DNA of 39,335 bases from Gemmatimonadota bacterium (GCA_003222205.1 QHVC01000052.1:1-39335), one strand, 5' to 3'; shown: positions 8,396 through 17,881, numbered from the stretch's first letter. Notes: generated by a model from the sequence alone, not told the origin. Made by a program: numbers and translations.

Positions 8396-9439
8396 TCAGG
8401 TCGTCAGGACGTTCCGGTATTTCTCCGGGTCGTCGAGGATGCGGCCGGTGCCGCGCACGACGCACGTCATCGGGTCCTCGTCGAGGTGAATCGGCAGGCC
8501 GGTCTCCTGTTGCAGCAGCACGTCGAGCCCGCGGATCAGCGCGCCCCCGCCCGTCATGACGATGCCGCGATCCACGATGTCGCTGGCCAGCTCCGGCGGC
8601 GTGATCTCGAGCGCGCGGCGCACGGCGTCCACGATCTGCTGGATCGGTTCCTGGACGGCCTCGCGGATCTCGCTCGAGTGCACTCGCACGATCTTGGGAA
8701 TCCCGGAGACGAGGTCGCGGCCCTTGACCTCCATCTCTCGCTCCTCGCCGACCGGTGCCGCCGAGCCGATCTGGATCTTGATCTGCTCCGCCGTGGGCTC
8801 CCCGATGAGGAGGTTGTAGTTCTTGCGCATGAACTGCACGATCGCTTGGTCCAGCTCGTCGCCGCCCGTGCGGATCGACGTGTCGGACACGATGCCGGAG
8901 AGGGCGATCACCGCGATTTCCGTCGTACCACCGCCGATGTCGATCACCATGTTTCCCGTCGGCGTCTCGACCGGCAGCCCCACGCCGATCGCGGCGGCCA
9001 TCGGTTCGGCGACCATGTAGACCTCTTTGGCCCCGGCGGACTGCGCCGAATCGCGCACCGCTCGCTTCTCTACCTCTGTGATCCCGCTCGGTACGCAGAC
9101 GATGACCTTCGGCTTCACGCGGAACAGGTGCCTGTCGATGATCGTCTTCAAAAAGAACCGCAGCATCTTTTCGGTGACGTCGAAGTCGGCGATGACGCCA
9201 TCCTTGAGCGGCCGCACCGCCAGGATGCCGTCCGGCGTGCGGCCCAGCATCCGCTTAGCCTCGAGCCCGATGCCTTTGATCTTGCCGCTCGATTTCTCGA
9301 TGGCGACGACGGAAGGTTCGTTGAGGACGATGCCCTCACCCTTGACCCAGATAAGGGTGTTGGCCGTCCCGAGATCGACGGCGATTTCGTTCGCCGGGCT
9401 CCAGCCCCGGAAATTCAGTTTCGGCCAGTGTATCGGCAC
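8396..9439 (-). CDS. mreB: actin-like rod-shape protein MreB
   Basis: Actin homologue that forms membrane-associated filaments directing side-wall synthesis. Conserved parts are visible: phosphate 1 loop [34 protein letters not shown], phosphate 2 loop [20 protein letters not shown] and the adenosine motif [14 protein letters not shown]. 347 residues, full length. Start taken as GTG at 9439; no strong Shine-Dalgarno is visible. First gene of the long minus-strand unit; about 110 bp separate it from the divergent ferredoxin gene, so its promoter must lie in 9440-9552. Confidence 0.97.
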   Translation of the reverse strand: MPIHWPKLNFRGWSPANEIAVDLGTANTLIWVKGEGIVLNEPSVVAIEKSSGKIKGIGLEAKRMLGRTPDGILAVRPLKDGVIADFDVTEKMLRFFLKTIIDRHLFRVKPKVIVCVPSGITEVEKRAVRDSAQSAGAKEVYMVAEPMAAAIGVGLPVETPTGNMVIDIGGGTTEIAVIALSGIVSDTSIRTGGDELDQAIVQFMRKNYNLLIGEPTAEQIKIQIGSAAPVGEEREMEVKGRDLVSGIPKIVRVHSSEIREAVQEPIQQIVDAVRRALEITPPELASDIVDRGIVMTGGGALIRGLDVLLQQETGLPIHLDEDPMTCVVRGTGRILDDPEKYRNVLTT

Positions 9440-9516
9440 GGGTCGCTTGGTGACGGGTTCGGCGGGCGCGGACGCACCAAGCTAACGAAAAGCGTAACCT
9501 CAAACAAGGCTGATGC

Positions 9517-9545
9517 TTGACGCGTTTCGGGGCGGCGGCTACCCT
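9517..9545 (+). promoter_or_regulatory. candidate sigma-70-type promoter placing the ferredoxin mRNA start at its ATG
   Basis: TTGACG (9517-9522), an exact 17-bp spacer and TACCCT (9540-9545). The -35 matches 5 of 6 consensus positions, the -10 only 3 of 6, but these include the key T1, A2 and T6. The ATG at 9553 lies seven bases beyond the -10 and has no Shine-Dalgarno, so the transcript could be leaderless. Prediction from spacing only. Confidence 0.4.
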
Positions 9546-9552
9546 TCGCCCC

Positions 9553-9771
9553 ATGGCGCCCCCCCCGCTCGTGCGCACGCGCCCCGCCGAGGTCGCCGCC
9601 GTCGACCTCGCCGTGTGCGATCGCTGCGGGTTATGCCTGCCGCTGTGCCCACCCGAAGCGATCCACCTCGACTTCCAGGACCTGCTGATCGACCGCCACA
9701 CCTGTACCGGCTGCCGCAAGTGCATCGCGCCGTGTCCCGTCGGCGCGCTCGCGATGGTCGCGAATGCCTGA
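9553..9771 (+). CDS. 2[4Fe-4S] ferredoxin, partner of the adjacent reductase
   Basis: A 72-residue bacterial-type ferredoxin with two complete cluster motifs: CDRCGLCLPLCPPEAI and CTGCRKCIAPCPVGAL. It carries low-potential electrons in the cytoplasm. It overlaps the start of the geranylgeranyl reductase by 8 bp, so the two are translationally coupled. In methanogenic archaea a neighbouring ferredoxin is known to feed electrons to geranylgeranyl reductase, which fits this arrangement. I chose ATG 9553; an upstream TTG at 9517 would add 12 residues but falls on the proposed -35 element. It could also serve other redox enzymes. Confidence 0.9.
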   Translation: MAPPPLVRTRPAEVAAVDLAVCDRCGLCLPLCPPEAIHLDFQDLLIDRHTCTGCRKCIAPCPVGALAMVANA

Positions 9772-10939
9772 CTACGACGTTCTCGTCGTGGGCGCAGGCC
9801 CCGCGGGCAGCGTGGCCGCGGCGGAGGCCAAGCGCGCCGCGCCCGAGCTGGATGTCCTCCTCATCGAACGCGATCCCTTCGTCGGCACGCCGGTGCGCTG
9901 CGCCGAAGGCGTCGGCGACCCGGGCCTGCGCGAGTTCGCCGATCCCGACGGCGCCCCATGGGCCTCCCGCAAAATCACCCGCGTCATCATCCTCGCGCCC
10001 GATGACACCGAGGTGAAGGTCGCGTGGCCGGACGTCGCCTGGATTCTCGATCGCACGCGTTTCGACGCCGCGCTGGCGGCGCAGGCGGCGGCCGAGGGCG
10101 TCGCGGTTCACGTGGCGACCGAGGCGGTGGGGATGGACCGGACCGCGGACGGCCGCTGGGCGATGCGCTTGCGGACCTCGGGTGGGGAGGAGACGGTCCG
10201 GGCCCGCGTGGTGATTGGAGCGGACGGCGTGGAGACGATGGTGGGCCGCTGGGCTGGGCTCGACACCCGAGTCCCCGCGCGCGACATGGAATCGTGCGCG
10301 CAATACGTGCTGGACGGTATCGATTTCGATCCCGACGCCATCTATCTGCAGTTCGGGGACCACATCGCGCCCGGCGGGTACGCGTGGCTGTTCCCCAAGA
10401 GCGAGCGATCGGCCAACGTCGGGCTGGGCATCGTCGCGTTGAAGAGCGACGGCCGTAATGCCCGCGAGTACCTCGACGAGTGGATCGCCCGCCGCTACGC
10501 GGGCGGGGCCAGGACCGGCTACACGGTGGGCGGGGTGATCGTGCATCACACCCTCAAGCGCACGCATACCGACGGCGTAATGATTTGCGGCGACGCGGCG
10601 CATATGGTGAATCCGCTCTCGGGCGGCGGGATCGTGAACGCCATGAAGTCCGGCCGGCTCGCGGGACGCGCGGCGGCGGCCGCGATCCGTGCCGGCGACA
10701 CGAGCGAGGCCCGCCTCGCGAGCTACCACCAGGCCTGGATGGATTTGCTCGGCGAGGCGCACGTCAAGTATTACCGGATCAAACAGGCGCTCGCGGATCT
10801 GGATGACGCGTTCTTCAACAGGCTGGCGCGCACGGTGAACGGTATTCCCTCGCACAAGCGCACGCTGGGACGCGTCTTCGCCCACGCGCTGGTCCGGCAT
10901 CCGCAGCTGATTCCGGTGGCGGCGAGGTTCTTCGTATGA
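9764..10939 (+). CDS. geranylgeranyl reductase family flavoprotein, archaeal type
   Basis: FAD-dependent reductase of 391 residues that would saturate double bonds of isoprenoid chains. The Rossmann FAD motif VVGAGPAGS is at 8-16. PVRCAEG with Cys46 matches the active-site P-x-x-C-(G/A)-E-G motif of archaeal geranylgeranyl reductases. GGYAWLFPK (204-212) followed by NVGLGI is the second family motif, and [17 protein letters not shown] (274-290) is the FAD ribityl-binding GD motif. Substrate may be a polyprenyl lipid, a quinone tail or (di)geranylgeranyl chains; the sequence alone does not decide. Plant and phototroph ChlP/BchP are distant relatives, but no photosynthesis gene is nearby. Coupled to the ferredoxin; fabI follows after 10 bp. 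Confidence 0.88.
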   Translation: MPDYDVLVVGAGPAGSVAAAEAKRAAPELDVLLIERDPFVGTPVRCAEGVGDPGLREFADPDGAPWASRKITRVIILAPDDTEVKVAWPDVAWILDRTRFDAALAAQAAAEGVAVHVATEAVGMDRTADGRWAMRLRTSGGEETVRARVVIGADGVETMVGRWAGLDTRVPARDMESCAQYVLDGIDFDPDAIYLQFGDHIAPGGYAWLFPKSERSANVGLGIVALKSDGRNAREYLDEWIARRYAGGARTGYTVGGVIVHHTLKRTHTDGVMICGDAAHMVNPLSGGGIVNAMKSGRLAGRAAAAAIRAGDTSEARLASYHQAWMDLLGEAHVKYYRIKQALADLDDAFFNRLARTVNGIPSHKRTLGRVFAHALVRHPQLIPVAARFFV

Positions 10940-10949
10940 GGGAGGGTGG

Positions 10950-11858
10950 ATGCTGAAGATCGACTTGACGGGAAAGCGCGCTCTGGTAGCGGGCGTGGCC
11001 GACGACGGCGGCTATGGATTCGCGATCGCCAAGGCGCTCGTTGAAGCAGGCGCCACCGTCTGCACCGGCACGTGGCCCCCGGCGCTCAACATCTTCCAAA
11101 ATCTGCTCGAACGCGGGAAGATGGACGCCTCCCGGAAGCTGTCCGACGGGTCGCGACTGGAATTCGAGAAGATCTACCCGCTGGACGCCGCCTACGACAC
11201 GCTCGCCGATGCGGCCGAAGACATCCGCGGCAACAAGCGCTACAAGGACGTCGGGGATTTCTCCGTGGAGGGCGTCCGTCAGCGCCTGGTCGCCGATTTC
11301 GGGCAGCCGTGCCTCGACGTCGTCGTGCACTCGCTCGCCAATGGACCCGAGGTCAAGAAGCCGCTCCTAGAAACGAGCCGCGGGGGCTATCTCACCGCGG
11401 TGAGCGTGAGCGCCTATTCCCTGACTTCGCTCGTCGCGCGCCTGGGACCCCTGATGCGTCCCGGCGGCGCGGTCATCTCTCTCACGTACATGGCGAGCGA
11501 GCGCGTCATCCCGGGGTACGGCGGCGGCATGTCTTCCGCCAAGGCAGCGCTGGAAAGCGACACCCGCACACTGGCCTTCGAAGCGGGCCGCAAGTACGGG
11601 CTACGGGTCAATACGATTTCGGCGGGGCCCCTGGCCTCGCGGGCCGCCAGCGCGATCGGCGGGATCGACAGAATGGTCAAGTACTACGCCGCCAACGCCC
11701 CGCTCCCCGAGGAGCTGGCCGCGATGGAAGTCGGCGTCACGGCAGCGTTCCTGTGCAGCCCGCTCGCCAGCGGCATCACCGGCACGATCGTGTACGTGGA
11801 CAAGGGGTACCACGGCATGGGGATGGCGGTGGCGGGGGTGCAGGGGCTGGGAACGTAG
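10950..11858 (+). CDS. fabI: enoyl-[acyl-carrier-protein] reductase, plant/apicomplexan-like type
   Basis: NADH-dependent short-chain dehydrogenase that performs the last reduction of fatty acid elongation. 302 residues, about 40 longer than E. coli FabI. The extra length is the insert near residues 78-105 also found in plant and apicomplexan ENR. Catalytic residues are in the segment [20 protein letters not shown] (Tyr190, Lys198; Tyr180 upstream), which is close to the plant sequence, as is [14 protein letters not shown]. Strong Shine-Dalgarno (GGGAGG) before the ATG, 10 bp after the geranylgeranyl reductase stop, so probably one operon: saturation of isoprenoid and acyl chains together. 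Expected triclosan-type binding site, not testable here. Confidence 0.95.
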   Translation: MLKIDLTGKRALVAGVADDGGYGFAIAKALVEAGATVCTGTWPPALNIFQNLLERGKMDASRKLSDGSRLEFEKIYPLDAAYDTLADAAEDIRGNKRYKDVGDFSVEGVRQRLVADFGQPCLDVVVHSLANGPEVKKPLLETSRGGYLTAVSVSAYSLTSLVARLGPLMRPGGAVISLTYMASERVIPGYGGGMSSAKAALESDTRTLAFEAGRKYGLRVNTISAGPLASRAASAIGGIDRMVKYYAANAPLPEELAAMEVGVTAAFLCSPLASGITGTIVYVDKGYHGMGMAVAGVQGLGT

Positions 11859-11865
11859 GCGGTAC

Positions 11866-11890
11866 AGGCCGTCCTACGGCCATACGGCCT
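11866..11890. terminator. possible shared hairpin between convergent fabI and deacetylase genes
   Basis: The 7-bp inverted repeat AGGCCGT (11866-11872) and ACGGCCT (11884-11890) encloses an alternative inner partner ACGGCC (11876-11881), which would give a 6-bp stem with a 3-base loop. It lies just after the fabI stop and overlaps the deacetylase stop codon. No T-tract follows on either strand, so factor-independent termination is doubtful. Confidence 0.35.
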
Positions 11891-12629
11891 TCATGATCGT
11901 TGTCCCCACCGCGCACCGATTCGCCACGTGCGCCACGAACCGGCCCAGCGCGCCGATGCCGTCCGCGCGGAGCCCGAAGGGAACGGTCCCCGCATCCCAG
12001 ACGTAGGTCGGCACGCGCGGCAGGAGTAGGGGATCTCCGTGGTCACCGCGCACGCCGCCGAAGCCGAGGCGATATCCCACGCGGCGTGCCAGGGTCACGA
12101 CCCGCGCGTCCGCCGCTCCGAAGGGATACGCCACGGCCTGTCCGGCCTCCTCCCCCAACCGGTCGACGAGCGCCCGGCGCGACCGGTCGAGCTCACCTTC
12201 GGCCCGGGCGTCGTCCAGCCAAGTGAGGCGTGCGTGCGTGGCGGTGTGCGAGGCGAAGTCGAACCCCCGGGCTCGCCATGCGGCCAGCTGATCCCAGGAC
12301 AGGTGGGGGAGGCGCCGCCAGGTGTATCGCGCATCCCACTCGTTGGTCTTGCCGATGTAGTCGGTGACAAGGAAGGTCGTGGCCGTGAACCCCAACTGGC
12401 CAAGGAACGGATACGCCTCCTCGGCCAGCGAAGCGTAGCCGTCATCGAACGTCAGCAGAAAGGAGCGGGACGGCTCGTCTGTGGCGTACTCCGCCAGCGT
12501 GAGCGTACGCCACCCCGCGTTGGCGAGCGCCCCCATCTGCCGCTCGAAGACCGAGCGGGCGACGCGCGTCACGCCCAGCTCGAGCGGCCCACCGATGCGG
12601 TGGTAACAGAGAACGGGGATCCGAGTCAC
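11874..12629 (-). CDS. polysaccharide deacetylase family protein (NodB domain)
   Basis: Carbohydrate esterase family 4 protein, 251 residues. NodB motif 1 is LLTFDDGY, motif 2 is SHTATH (metal-binding His pair) and motif 3 is around AYPFGAAD. It would deacetylate N-acetylated sugars such as peptidoglycan, exopolysaccharide or a glycolipid. No signal peptide is visible; it starts PVLCYHRIGG, so it may act in the cytoplasm or on a membrane-bound intermediate. Start is a GTG at 12629, 10 bp after the stop of a membrane miniprotein, which suggests cotranscription. Convergent with fabI, with only about 15 bp between stops. Confidence 0.88.
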   Translation of the reverse strand: MTRIPVLCYHRIGGPLELGVTRVARSVFERQMGALANAGWRTLTLAEYATDEPSRSFLLTFDDGYASLAEEAYPFLGQLGFTATTFLVTDYIGKTNEWDARYTWRRLPHLSWDQLAAWRARGFDFASHTATHARLTWLDDARAEGELDRSRRALVDRLGEEAGQAVAYPFGAADARVVTLARRVGYRLGFGGVRGDHGDPLLLPRVPTYVWDAGTVPFGLRADGIGALGRFVAHVANRCAVGTTIMKAVWP

Positions 12630-12639
12630 CTACCAGACT

Positions 12640-12759
12640 TCAGGAGGGCATGCCGCCACCTGGTCCGCTGGGGCCGCTCTTCTTGCCCTTGCCGCGAGCC
12701 GCGAGGAGGATGATCAACAGGAGCGCAAGGCCGGCGATGATGCCAGTTTGCAGATTCAT
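12640..12759 (-). CDS. 39-residue single-pass membrane miniprotein
   Basis: Short frame starting with ATG at 12759, preceded at optimal distance by GGAGG (GGAGG-CTCC-ATG). The product begins MNLQTG, has one hydrophobic stretch (about residues 7-21, IIAGLALLLIILLAA), a positive cluster RGKGKK, and a Ser/Gly/Pro-rich tail ending GGGMPS. This fits a single membrane helix with a cytoplasmic basic side. It sits 10 bp upstream of the deacetylase and may be its membrane partner; that is inference. No family recognised. Confidence 0.65.
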   Translation of the reverse strand: MNLQTGIIAGLALLLIILLAARGKGKKSGPSGPGGGMPS

Positions 12760-12836
12760 GGAGCCTCCGGTGAGGGTGACGGGTCGGGCCTAAACGGTCG
12801 CGACTAAGGTGCGGGTTCACCTCGCTAGACGCAACA

Positions 12837-12876
12837 CCTCCGCGCCTCCGAACCTCACGCCCCGCCCGCCTAGCGT
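12837..12876. repeat. 8-nt degenerate tandem repeat over the dut stop codon
   Basis: Five consecutive octamers of the form CCT-rich (cctccgcg, cctccgaa, cctcacgc, cccgcccg, cctagcgt on the plus strand) run through the end of dut; its TAG stop (12870-12872) is inside the last unit. Same style as arrays at 14463, 33525 and 33611. Confidence 0.55.
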
Positions 12877-13319
12877 CCGGTGCTCCCGAATCCACCCCCG
12901 CCCCGCCCACTCTGGGGCAGCTCCGGCACCTCCACCAGGTCCACGGCCTCCACCCGTTGAAACACCAGCTGCGCGATCCGCATTCCCCGCGTCACCGTCA
13001 CCGGCTCGGTGCCGAGGTTGATCACCGCCACCATGAGCTCGCCACGATAGTCGGAATCGATGGTCGCGGGGGTGTTCGGGAGCGTGAGCCCATGCTTCAG
13101 GGCCAGCCCGGACCGGGGACGAACCTGGGCCTCGAACCCCGGAGGAATAGCCAGCGCGAGCCCGGTCGGGACCAGGCGGCGCTCCATCGGCTGCAACGTG
13201 AAGTCCGCCTGGGCGCTGCAGACGTCGTATCCCGCCGAACCGTCGGTCTGGCGCGCGGGCAGCGGCAGCCCATCGTGGTGCGGGAGACGCCGGACCTGCA
13301 CGACGGGCCGGGCGATCAC
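12870..13319 (-). CDS. dut: dUTP diphosphatase
   Basis: Trimeric dUTPase (149 residues) that hydrolyses dUTP to dUMP, keeping uracil out of DNA and feeding dTMP synthesis. All five motifs are present: [48 protein letters not shown] and the C-terminal P-loop-like [12 protein letters not shown]. Start is the GTG at 13319, forming a GTGA overlap with the ald stop, so translation is coupled. A much longer open frame extends upstream in this phase but only reads ald out of frame. Confidence 0.96.
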   Translation of the reverse strand: MIARPVVQVRRLPHHDGLPLPARQTDGSAGYDVCSAQADFTLQPMERRLVPTGLALAIPPGFEAQVRPRSGLALKHGLTLPNTPATIDSDYRGELMVAVINLGTEPVTVTRGMRIAQLVFQRVEAVDLVEVPELPQSGRGGGGFGSTGR

Positions 13320-14428
13320 ACGAGCGCCTTGGGGTCCGCGAGGGGCAGGTTGAACGCCTCCGCGACGCCGGGATACACGACCTGTCCGTCGATCACGTTG
13401 AGCCCCAAGAACAGGGCGGCGTCGGCCTTGCAGGCTTGTTTCCAGCCCAGCTTCGCGAGGCGCTTGGCGTAGGGGAATGTCGCGTTGGTGAGCGCCAGCG
13501 TCGAAGTGCGGGGCACCCCGCCCGGCATGTTCGCGACACCGTAATGGATGATCCCGTCCACGATGTAGGTCGGCTGATCGTGCGTGGTCGGCTTGATGGT
13601 TTCGATGCACCCGCCCTGGTCGACCGCGACGTCCACGATCACCGAACCGGGCTTCATGAGCTTCAAGTCCGGCCGCTTGACCAGGTGGGGCGCCTTGGCG
13701 CCCGGGAGCAGCACCGCGCCGATGACGACATCGGCCTTGTGGATCTGCTCGAGGATATTGTGGCGGTTCGAGTACAGCAGGTCGACATTCGGGGCGAGGA
13801 CATCGGAGAGGTAGCGCAGGCGGTCGAGGGAGATGTCGAGCAGCGTGACGTGGGCGCCGAGCCCGGCGGCCATCTTCGCCGCGTTGGCGCCGACGACGCC
13901 GCCTCCAATGACCAGCACCTCCGCCGGCAGCACGCCCGGCACCCCGCCCAACAGAATCCCGCTCCCGCCGAACGCCTTCTCCAGATACTTCGCCCCTTCC
14001 TGCACCGCCATGCGCCCGGCTACCTCGCTCATGGGCGTGAGCAGGGGCAGCTCGCCGCTCGCCAGTTGGACCGTCTCGTAGGCGATGGCGACGCAACCGG
14101 ACTCGAGGATCGCCCTGGTGAGCGGCTCCGCGGCCGCGAAGTGGAAGTAGGTGAACAGCACCTGGCCTCTGCGGATCCGCGGCCACTCCGACTCGATCGG
14201 CTCTTTGACCTTGAGGATCAGATCGGCTTTGGCCCATACGTCGTCGGCCTGCGGCACGATCGTCGCCCCGACCGCCCGGTAGGCGTCGTCCGGGAAGCCG
14301 CTCCCCACTCCCGCCCCCTGCTCCACGAGCACGGTGTGCCCGTCGCCGCGCAGCGACTCCGCGCCCGCCGGCACGAGCGCCACGCGGTTTTCGGCGGTCT
14401 TGATCTCTTTGGGAACCCCAACGATCAT
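13316..14428 (-). CDS. ald: alanine dehydrogenase
   Basis: NAD-dependent enzyme interconverting L-alanine and pyruvate plus ammonia; 370 residues, full length. Visible features are the N-terminal [20 protein letters not shown] signature, substrate-site residues in the segment [15 protein letters not shown], catalytic His region, and the Rossmann motif [23 protein letters not shown] conserved DQGGCIET segment follows. Shine-Dalgarno AGAGGA lies seven bases before the ATG. About 50 bp separate it from the upstream M16 peptidase, and it is coupled to dut. Confidence 0.96.
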   Translation of the reverse strand: MIVGVPKEIKTAENRVALVPAGAESLRGDGHTVLVEQGAGVGSGFPDDAYRAVGATIVPQADDVWAKADLILKVKEPIESEWPRIRRGQVLFTYFHFAAAEPLTRAILESGCVAIAYETVQLASGELPLLTPMSEVAGRMAVQEGAKYLEKAFGGSGILLGGVPGVLPAEVLVIGGGVVGANAAKMAAGLGAHVTLLDISLDRLRYLSDVLAPNVDLLYSNRHNILEQIHKADVVIGAVLLPGAKAPHLVKRPDLKLMKPGSVIVDVAVDQGGCIETIKPTTHDQPTYIVDGIIHYGVANMPGGVPRTSTLALTNATFPYAKRLAKLGWKQACKADAALFLGLNVIDGQVVYPGVAEAFNLPLADPKALV

Positions 14429-14462
14429 TGGCCGTCCTCTCCCCTCGCCGTCTTCGCATCCA

Positions 14463-14486
14463 CTCGACGTCTCGGCGTCTTAGCGT
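14463..14486. repeat. 8-nt degenerate tandem repeat over the M16 peptidase stop codon
   Basis: Three octamers (ctcgacgt, ctcggcgt, cttagcgt on the plus strand) contain the peptidase stop (14480-14482). The array and its 5' flank resemble the stretch at 33607-33637 next to the rpsA stop. Confidence 0.6.
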
Positions 14487-15757
14487 CTGTCTTCAGGCCC
14501 CAGCCACACCGTCGTCTGCCGCCCCGGCGCGAAGAACTCGGCTGCCACCGCTCCTACCTCGTCCTCGGCCAGCCCCTCCACGGTGGCTACCATTTCGTCG
14601 AGACTCAAGTAGCGCTCGCCGTGGAGGGCGAACCCGGCCAAACGATACATCCGCGCCGTGGGGCTCTCCAGCGACAGCATCAGCTGCCCTGCGGTCTGTC
14701 GTTTGGCCTCGGCCAGGGCTTCGCCTCGCAGCCCCTCGCGCGCCAGCCGCCCGTACTCCTCCAGAATCGCCGCGGTCGCTCGCTCCGCGGCGGCCGGCTG
14801 GGTGCCGACGTAGGTCCCGAGCACGCCGATCTCCCGGTAGAAGCTCGCGTACGAATAGACCGCATAGGCGAGGCCCAGCTCCTCCCGAATCCGCTGGAAC
14901 AGGCGGCTCGACATGCCGCCGCCGAGGATGTTGCTCAGGACCATGAGCGCGTACTTGCGGCGGTCGGCGAACGGCACGCTGTCCGTCGCGATGACGATAT
15001 GCGTTTGCGCCGTGTCGCGCGCGTGGCGGCTGGTGTGACCGCGCACGGCGGCCGGAACCGGCGGGAGCGGCGGCGGGGCCCCTTCCTCCTTCCCCCGTCC
15101 CGCTTCCCCGGTGAGCCACCCTTGCTGCCCCAGCTCCTCAAGCAATCCCTCGTGCGTCAGGTTGCCGGCGGCCGCGATGACGCAATTGCCGGGGAAGTAC
15201 GCCTGGCCGTGGAGCTGCTTCAGGTCGTCGGCGGAGAGTGCGCCGACCGTATCTCGCGTGCCGAGGATCGAGAACCCGTAGGGGTGCTCGGGCCACAACG
15301 TGGACGCCAGCAGCTCGAACACGAGATCGTCCGGCGTATCCTCGACCGTGCTGATCTCCTCCAGCACGACGTTGCGCTCCAGCGAGAGGTCATGGTCGCG
15401 GAGCACGGGCCGGCGCACGATGTCGGTGAGGACGTCCACGGCGCGTGGCAAGTCCGCATCCAGGACGCGGGCCTGGAACGCCGTGCTATCGCGGGAGGTG
15501 TAAGCATCAAGCGAGCCGCCCCGCGCCTCGAGCTCCAAGGCGATCTGCTGCGCCGTGCGCCGCTCGGTCCCCTTGAACACCATGTGCTCGAGGAGGTGCG
15601 ACACCCCCATCTTGGGTCGGGGCTCGTGCGCGCTGGCGGTGCGCACCCACACCCCCACCGCCGCCGAGCGCACGTGGGCCACGCGCTCGGAGAGCACGAC
15701 GACCCCGTTCGCGGCGGTGGTGTGGTGGATCTCCCGGTCGAGCCGGACCGTCTCCAT
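14480..15757 (-). CDS. M16-family zinc metallopeptidase (processing-peptidase type)
   Basis: Insulinase-family peptidase of 425 residues with the inverted zinc motif HLLEH (His54, Glu57, His58) and the downstream Glu in NVVLEEIS. It resembles YmxG/mitochondrial processing peptidase beta. The second, catalytically inactive half domain follows a linker that carries a G-rich insert (15079-15109) coding Gly/Lys/Glu then a Pro stretch. Cytoplasmic or periplasmic location is unclear; no signal peptide. In many bacteria this gene follows pnp, as here: TGATG overlap with the pnp stop. The ATG at 15757 was chosen over the TTG one codon earlier. Confidence 0.92.
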   Translation of the reverse strand: METVRLDREIHHTTAANGVVVLSERVAHVRSAAVGVWVRTASAHEPRPKMGVSHLLEHMVFKGTERRTAQQIALELEARGGSLDAYTSRDSTAFQARVLDADLPRAVDVLTDIVRRPVLRDHDLSLERNVVLEEISTVEDTPDDLVFELLASTLWPEHPYGFSILGTRDTVGALSADDLKQLHGQAYFPGNCVIAAAGNLTHEGLLEELGQQGWLTGEAGRGKEEGAPPPLPPVPAAVRGHTSRHARDTAQTHIVIATDSVPFADRRKYALMVLSNILGGGMSSRLFQRIREELGLAYAVYSYASFYREIGVLGTYVGTQPAAAERATAAILEEYGRLAREGLRGEALAEAKRQTAGQLMLSLESPTARMYRLAGFALHGERYLSLDEMVATVEGLAEDEVGAVAAEFFAPGRQTTVWLGPEDRR

Positions 15758-17856
15758 CAACGCGTGCGGGCCGGCTCCGGCTTCTCCAGCAGCGCCTTCC
15801 GGGACAGCCGCATGCGGCCGCGCTCATCGACCTCGAGCAGCTTGACGCGCACGTGGTCGCCCTTCTTCACGACGTCCTCGGTGCGCTCGGTGCGGCCATG
15901 CTGCAACTCGGAGATGTGCAACAGCCCCTCGACGCCGGGAAGGATCTCGACGAAGGCGCCGAACGCCGTGGTGCTCTTCACCACGCCCTCGTACACCTTG
16001 CCGACCTCGGGCGTTTGGATCATCGCGGCGACGATGTCGCGGGCCCGCTCCCCGCCCTCGCCCACGGCGGAAATGGTGACCATGCCGTTGTCGTCCACGT
16101 TGATCTCGGCGCCGGTCTGCTCCTGGATGCTGCGGATCGTCTTGCCCTTGGGGCCGATCAGGTCCCCGATCTTGTCGACCGGGATCTGCACCGTGATGAT
16201 CCGCGGCGCGTACTTGGACAGCGAAGAACGCGGCTCCGGGATCGCCTTGGTCATGACGTCGAGGATCTGCAGCCGGGCGGTCTTGGCTTTCTCCAACGCC
16301 TCCGCGATGATCGCGAAGTCCAGCCCCTCGATCTTGATGTCCATCTGGATCGAGGTCACGCCCGTGCGGGTCCCGGCGACCTTGAAGTCCATGTCGCCCA
16401 GGTGGTCTTCGGTGCCAAGGATGTCGGTGAGCACCGCCACCCGCTTGCCTTCCTTGATCAGGCCCATCGCCACGCCCGCGCACGCGGCCGACATCGGCAC
16501 CCCGGCGTCGAACAACGCCAGCGAACCCCCGCACACGGTCGCCATCGAGGACGAGCCGTTGGACTCGAGGATGTCGGAGACGATGCGGATCGTGTACGGG
16601 AACGACTCGTACGGCGGCAGCAGGGCCTGGAGCGCGCGCTCGGCGAGGGCGCCGTGCCCCACCTCGCGCCGCGACGTCCCGCGAATCGGCCGCACTTCAC
16701 CGGTCGAGAACGACGGGAAGTTATAGTGGAGCATGAACGACTTGGTGGTCTCCTGCGCCACGTCGATCGAGTCGATGCGCTGCTCGTCCTGCACCGTCCC
16801 CAGCGTCACCGACACGAGTGCCTGCGTCTGGCCGCGCGTGAACAGCGCCGAGCCGTGGGTGCGCGGCAGCACCCCGACCTCACAGGTAATGGGGCGCACC
16901 GTGTCGAGGTCGCGGCCGTCCACCCGCTCGCCGCGGGAAAGGACCTGGTCGCGCATCGTGCGGTATTCGATGTCCTCGATGACCGTCGCCACGTCCCTGC
17001 CGTTGTCCGGGAACTCGGCGGCGAGCTGCTCCTGGATCGTGGCCTTCAGCGCCGCGAGCGCCTGCGCCCGCTCGGCCTTCTCGGGCAGGTTCAGCGCTTC
17101 GGCGATGCGCGGCTCGGCCAGCGCCTTGACGCGCGCCACCAAGTCGGCCGGCGCCTCGACCTTGGTCCACTCCATCTTCGGCCGGCGCACGTCGGCGATC
17201 AGCTCGTCGGCGGCCTCGAGCAGCTCGCGGATGCCCTTGTGCGCCACCTCCAGCGCCTTGACGATCTCCGCCTCCGTCAGCTCCAACGCCCCGCCCTCGA
17301 CCATCACGATCGAATCGCGGGACCCGGACACGATCATGTCCACGTCGCTGAACTCGAGCTGCTGGAACGTGGGGTTCAGGATCCACGCGCCCTCGACCCG
17401 GCCCACCCGCACGGCGGCGACGGGGCCGTTCCAGGGCACCTTGGACATCGTGAGGGCCGCCGAGGCCGCCGTCACCCCCAGCACGTCGGCGTCGTTCTCC
17501 TGGTCCGCCGACAGCACGTAAATGAAGACCTGCACCTCATTCTTGAATCCTTCAGGGAAGAGCGGCCGCAGGGTGCGGTCCGCAACGCGCGCCGAGAGGA
17601 TTTCTTCGTCGCTGGGCCGACCTTCGCGCTTTAGAAAGCCGCCGGGGATCTTGCCGGCGGCGTAGGCCTTCTCGCGGTATTCGACGGTCAGGGGGAAGAA
17701 CGACTGGGTCGACACCTGGTCGGACACGGTCACCGTCGCCAGCACCACCGTCTCGCCAAACTGAATCAGGCACGCCCCGGCGGCCTGCTTCGCGAGCCGC
17801 CCGGTTTCCATCTTGAGGGGCCGGCCCGCAAACGTACGCTCAACGTGTTTCACCAT
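15757..17856 (-). CDS. pnp: polyribonucleotide nucleotidyltransferase
   Basis: Phosphorolytic 3'-to-5' exoribonuclease of RNA turnover; 699 residues. Two RNase PH-like halves are joined by a helical domain. The second half carries the FSTGEVRPIRGTSRREVGHG segment (here given in part) and the DILGTEDHLGDMDFK active-site motif. The C-terminal KH domain has DLIGPKGKTIRSIQEQTGA, and the S1 domain contains TTAFGAFVEILPGVEGLLHISE. Full length. The rpsO-pnp order is the standard one, and rpsO lies 85 bp upstream. A hairpin in the gap could be a terminator or an RNase III-type processing site. Confidence 0.97.
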   Translation of the reverse strand: MVKHVERTFAGRPLKMETGRLAKQAAGACLIQFGETVVLATVTVSDQVSTQSFFPLTVEYREKAYAAGKIPGGFLKREGRPSDEEILSARVADRTLRPLFPEGFKNEVQVFIYVLSADQENDADVLGVTAASAALTMSKVPWNGPVAAVRVGRVEGAWILNPTFQQLEFSDVDMIVSGSRDSIVMVEGGALELTEAEIVKALEVAHKGIRELLEAADELIADVRRPKMEWTKVEAPADLVARVKALAEPRIAEALNLPEKAERAQALAALKATIQEQLAAEFPDNGRDVATVIEDIEYRTMRDQVLSRGERVDGRDLDTVRPITCEVGVLPRTHGSALFTRGQTQALVSVTLGTVQDEQRIDSIDVAQETTKSFMLHYNFPSFSTGEVRPIRGTSRREVGHGALAERALQALLPPYESFPYTIRIVSDILESNGSSSMATVCGGSLALFDAGVPMSAACAGVAMGLIKEGKRVAVLTDILGTEDHLGDMDFKVAGTRTGVTSIQMDIKIEGLDFAIIAEALEKAKTARLQILDVMTKAIPEPRSSLSKYAPRIITVQIPVDKIGDLIGPKGKTIRSIQEQTGAEINVDDNGMVTISAVGEGGERARDIVAAMIQTPEVGKVYEGVVKSTTAFGAFVEILPGVEGLLHISELQHGRTERTEDVVKKGDHVRVKLLEVDERGRMRLSRKALLEKPEPARTR

Positions 17857-17881
17857 AGCGCCTGTCTAGAGCAAGAATACG

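Noticed and set aside
9440-9516. A possible mreB promoter on the minus strand (TTGTTT or TTGAGG with TTAGCT)
   Set aside because: Hexamers are weak, and two incompatible spacings are possible. A promoter must be nearby but I cannot place it.
12870-14459. A 529-codon frame suggesting a fusion ending in dUTPase
   Set aside because: Only the last 149 codons match a family. The upstream part is ald read out of frame, and a GTG with GTGA overlap gives a normal dut.
13436-16726. A 1096-codon open frame on the plus strand, and similar long ones at 597-2720, 2978-4480, 15853-17634 and 19612-21318
   Set aside because: They lie exactly antisense to well-identified genes (ald, M16 peptidase, pnp, hisS, folC, accD, rodA, rseP). 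In DNA this GC-rich, stop codons are scarce in the antisense phases, and the translations are His/Arg/Asp-rich with no recognisable domain.
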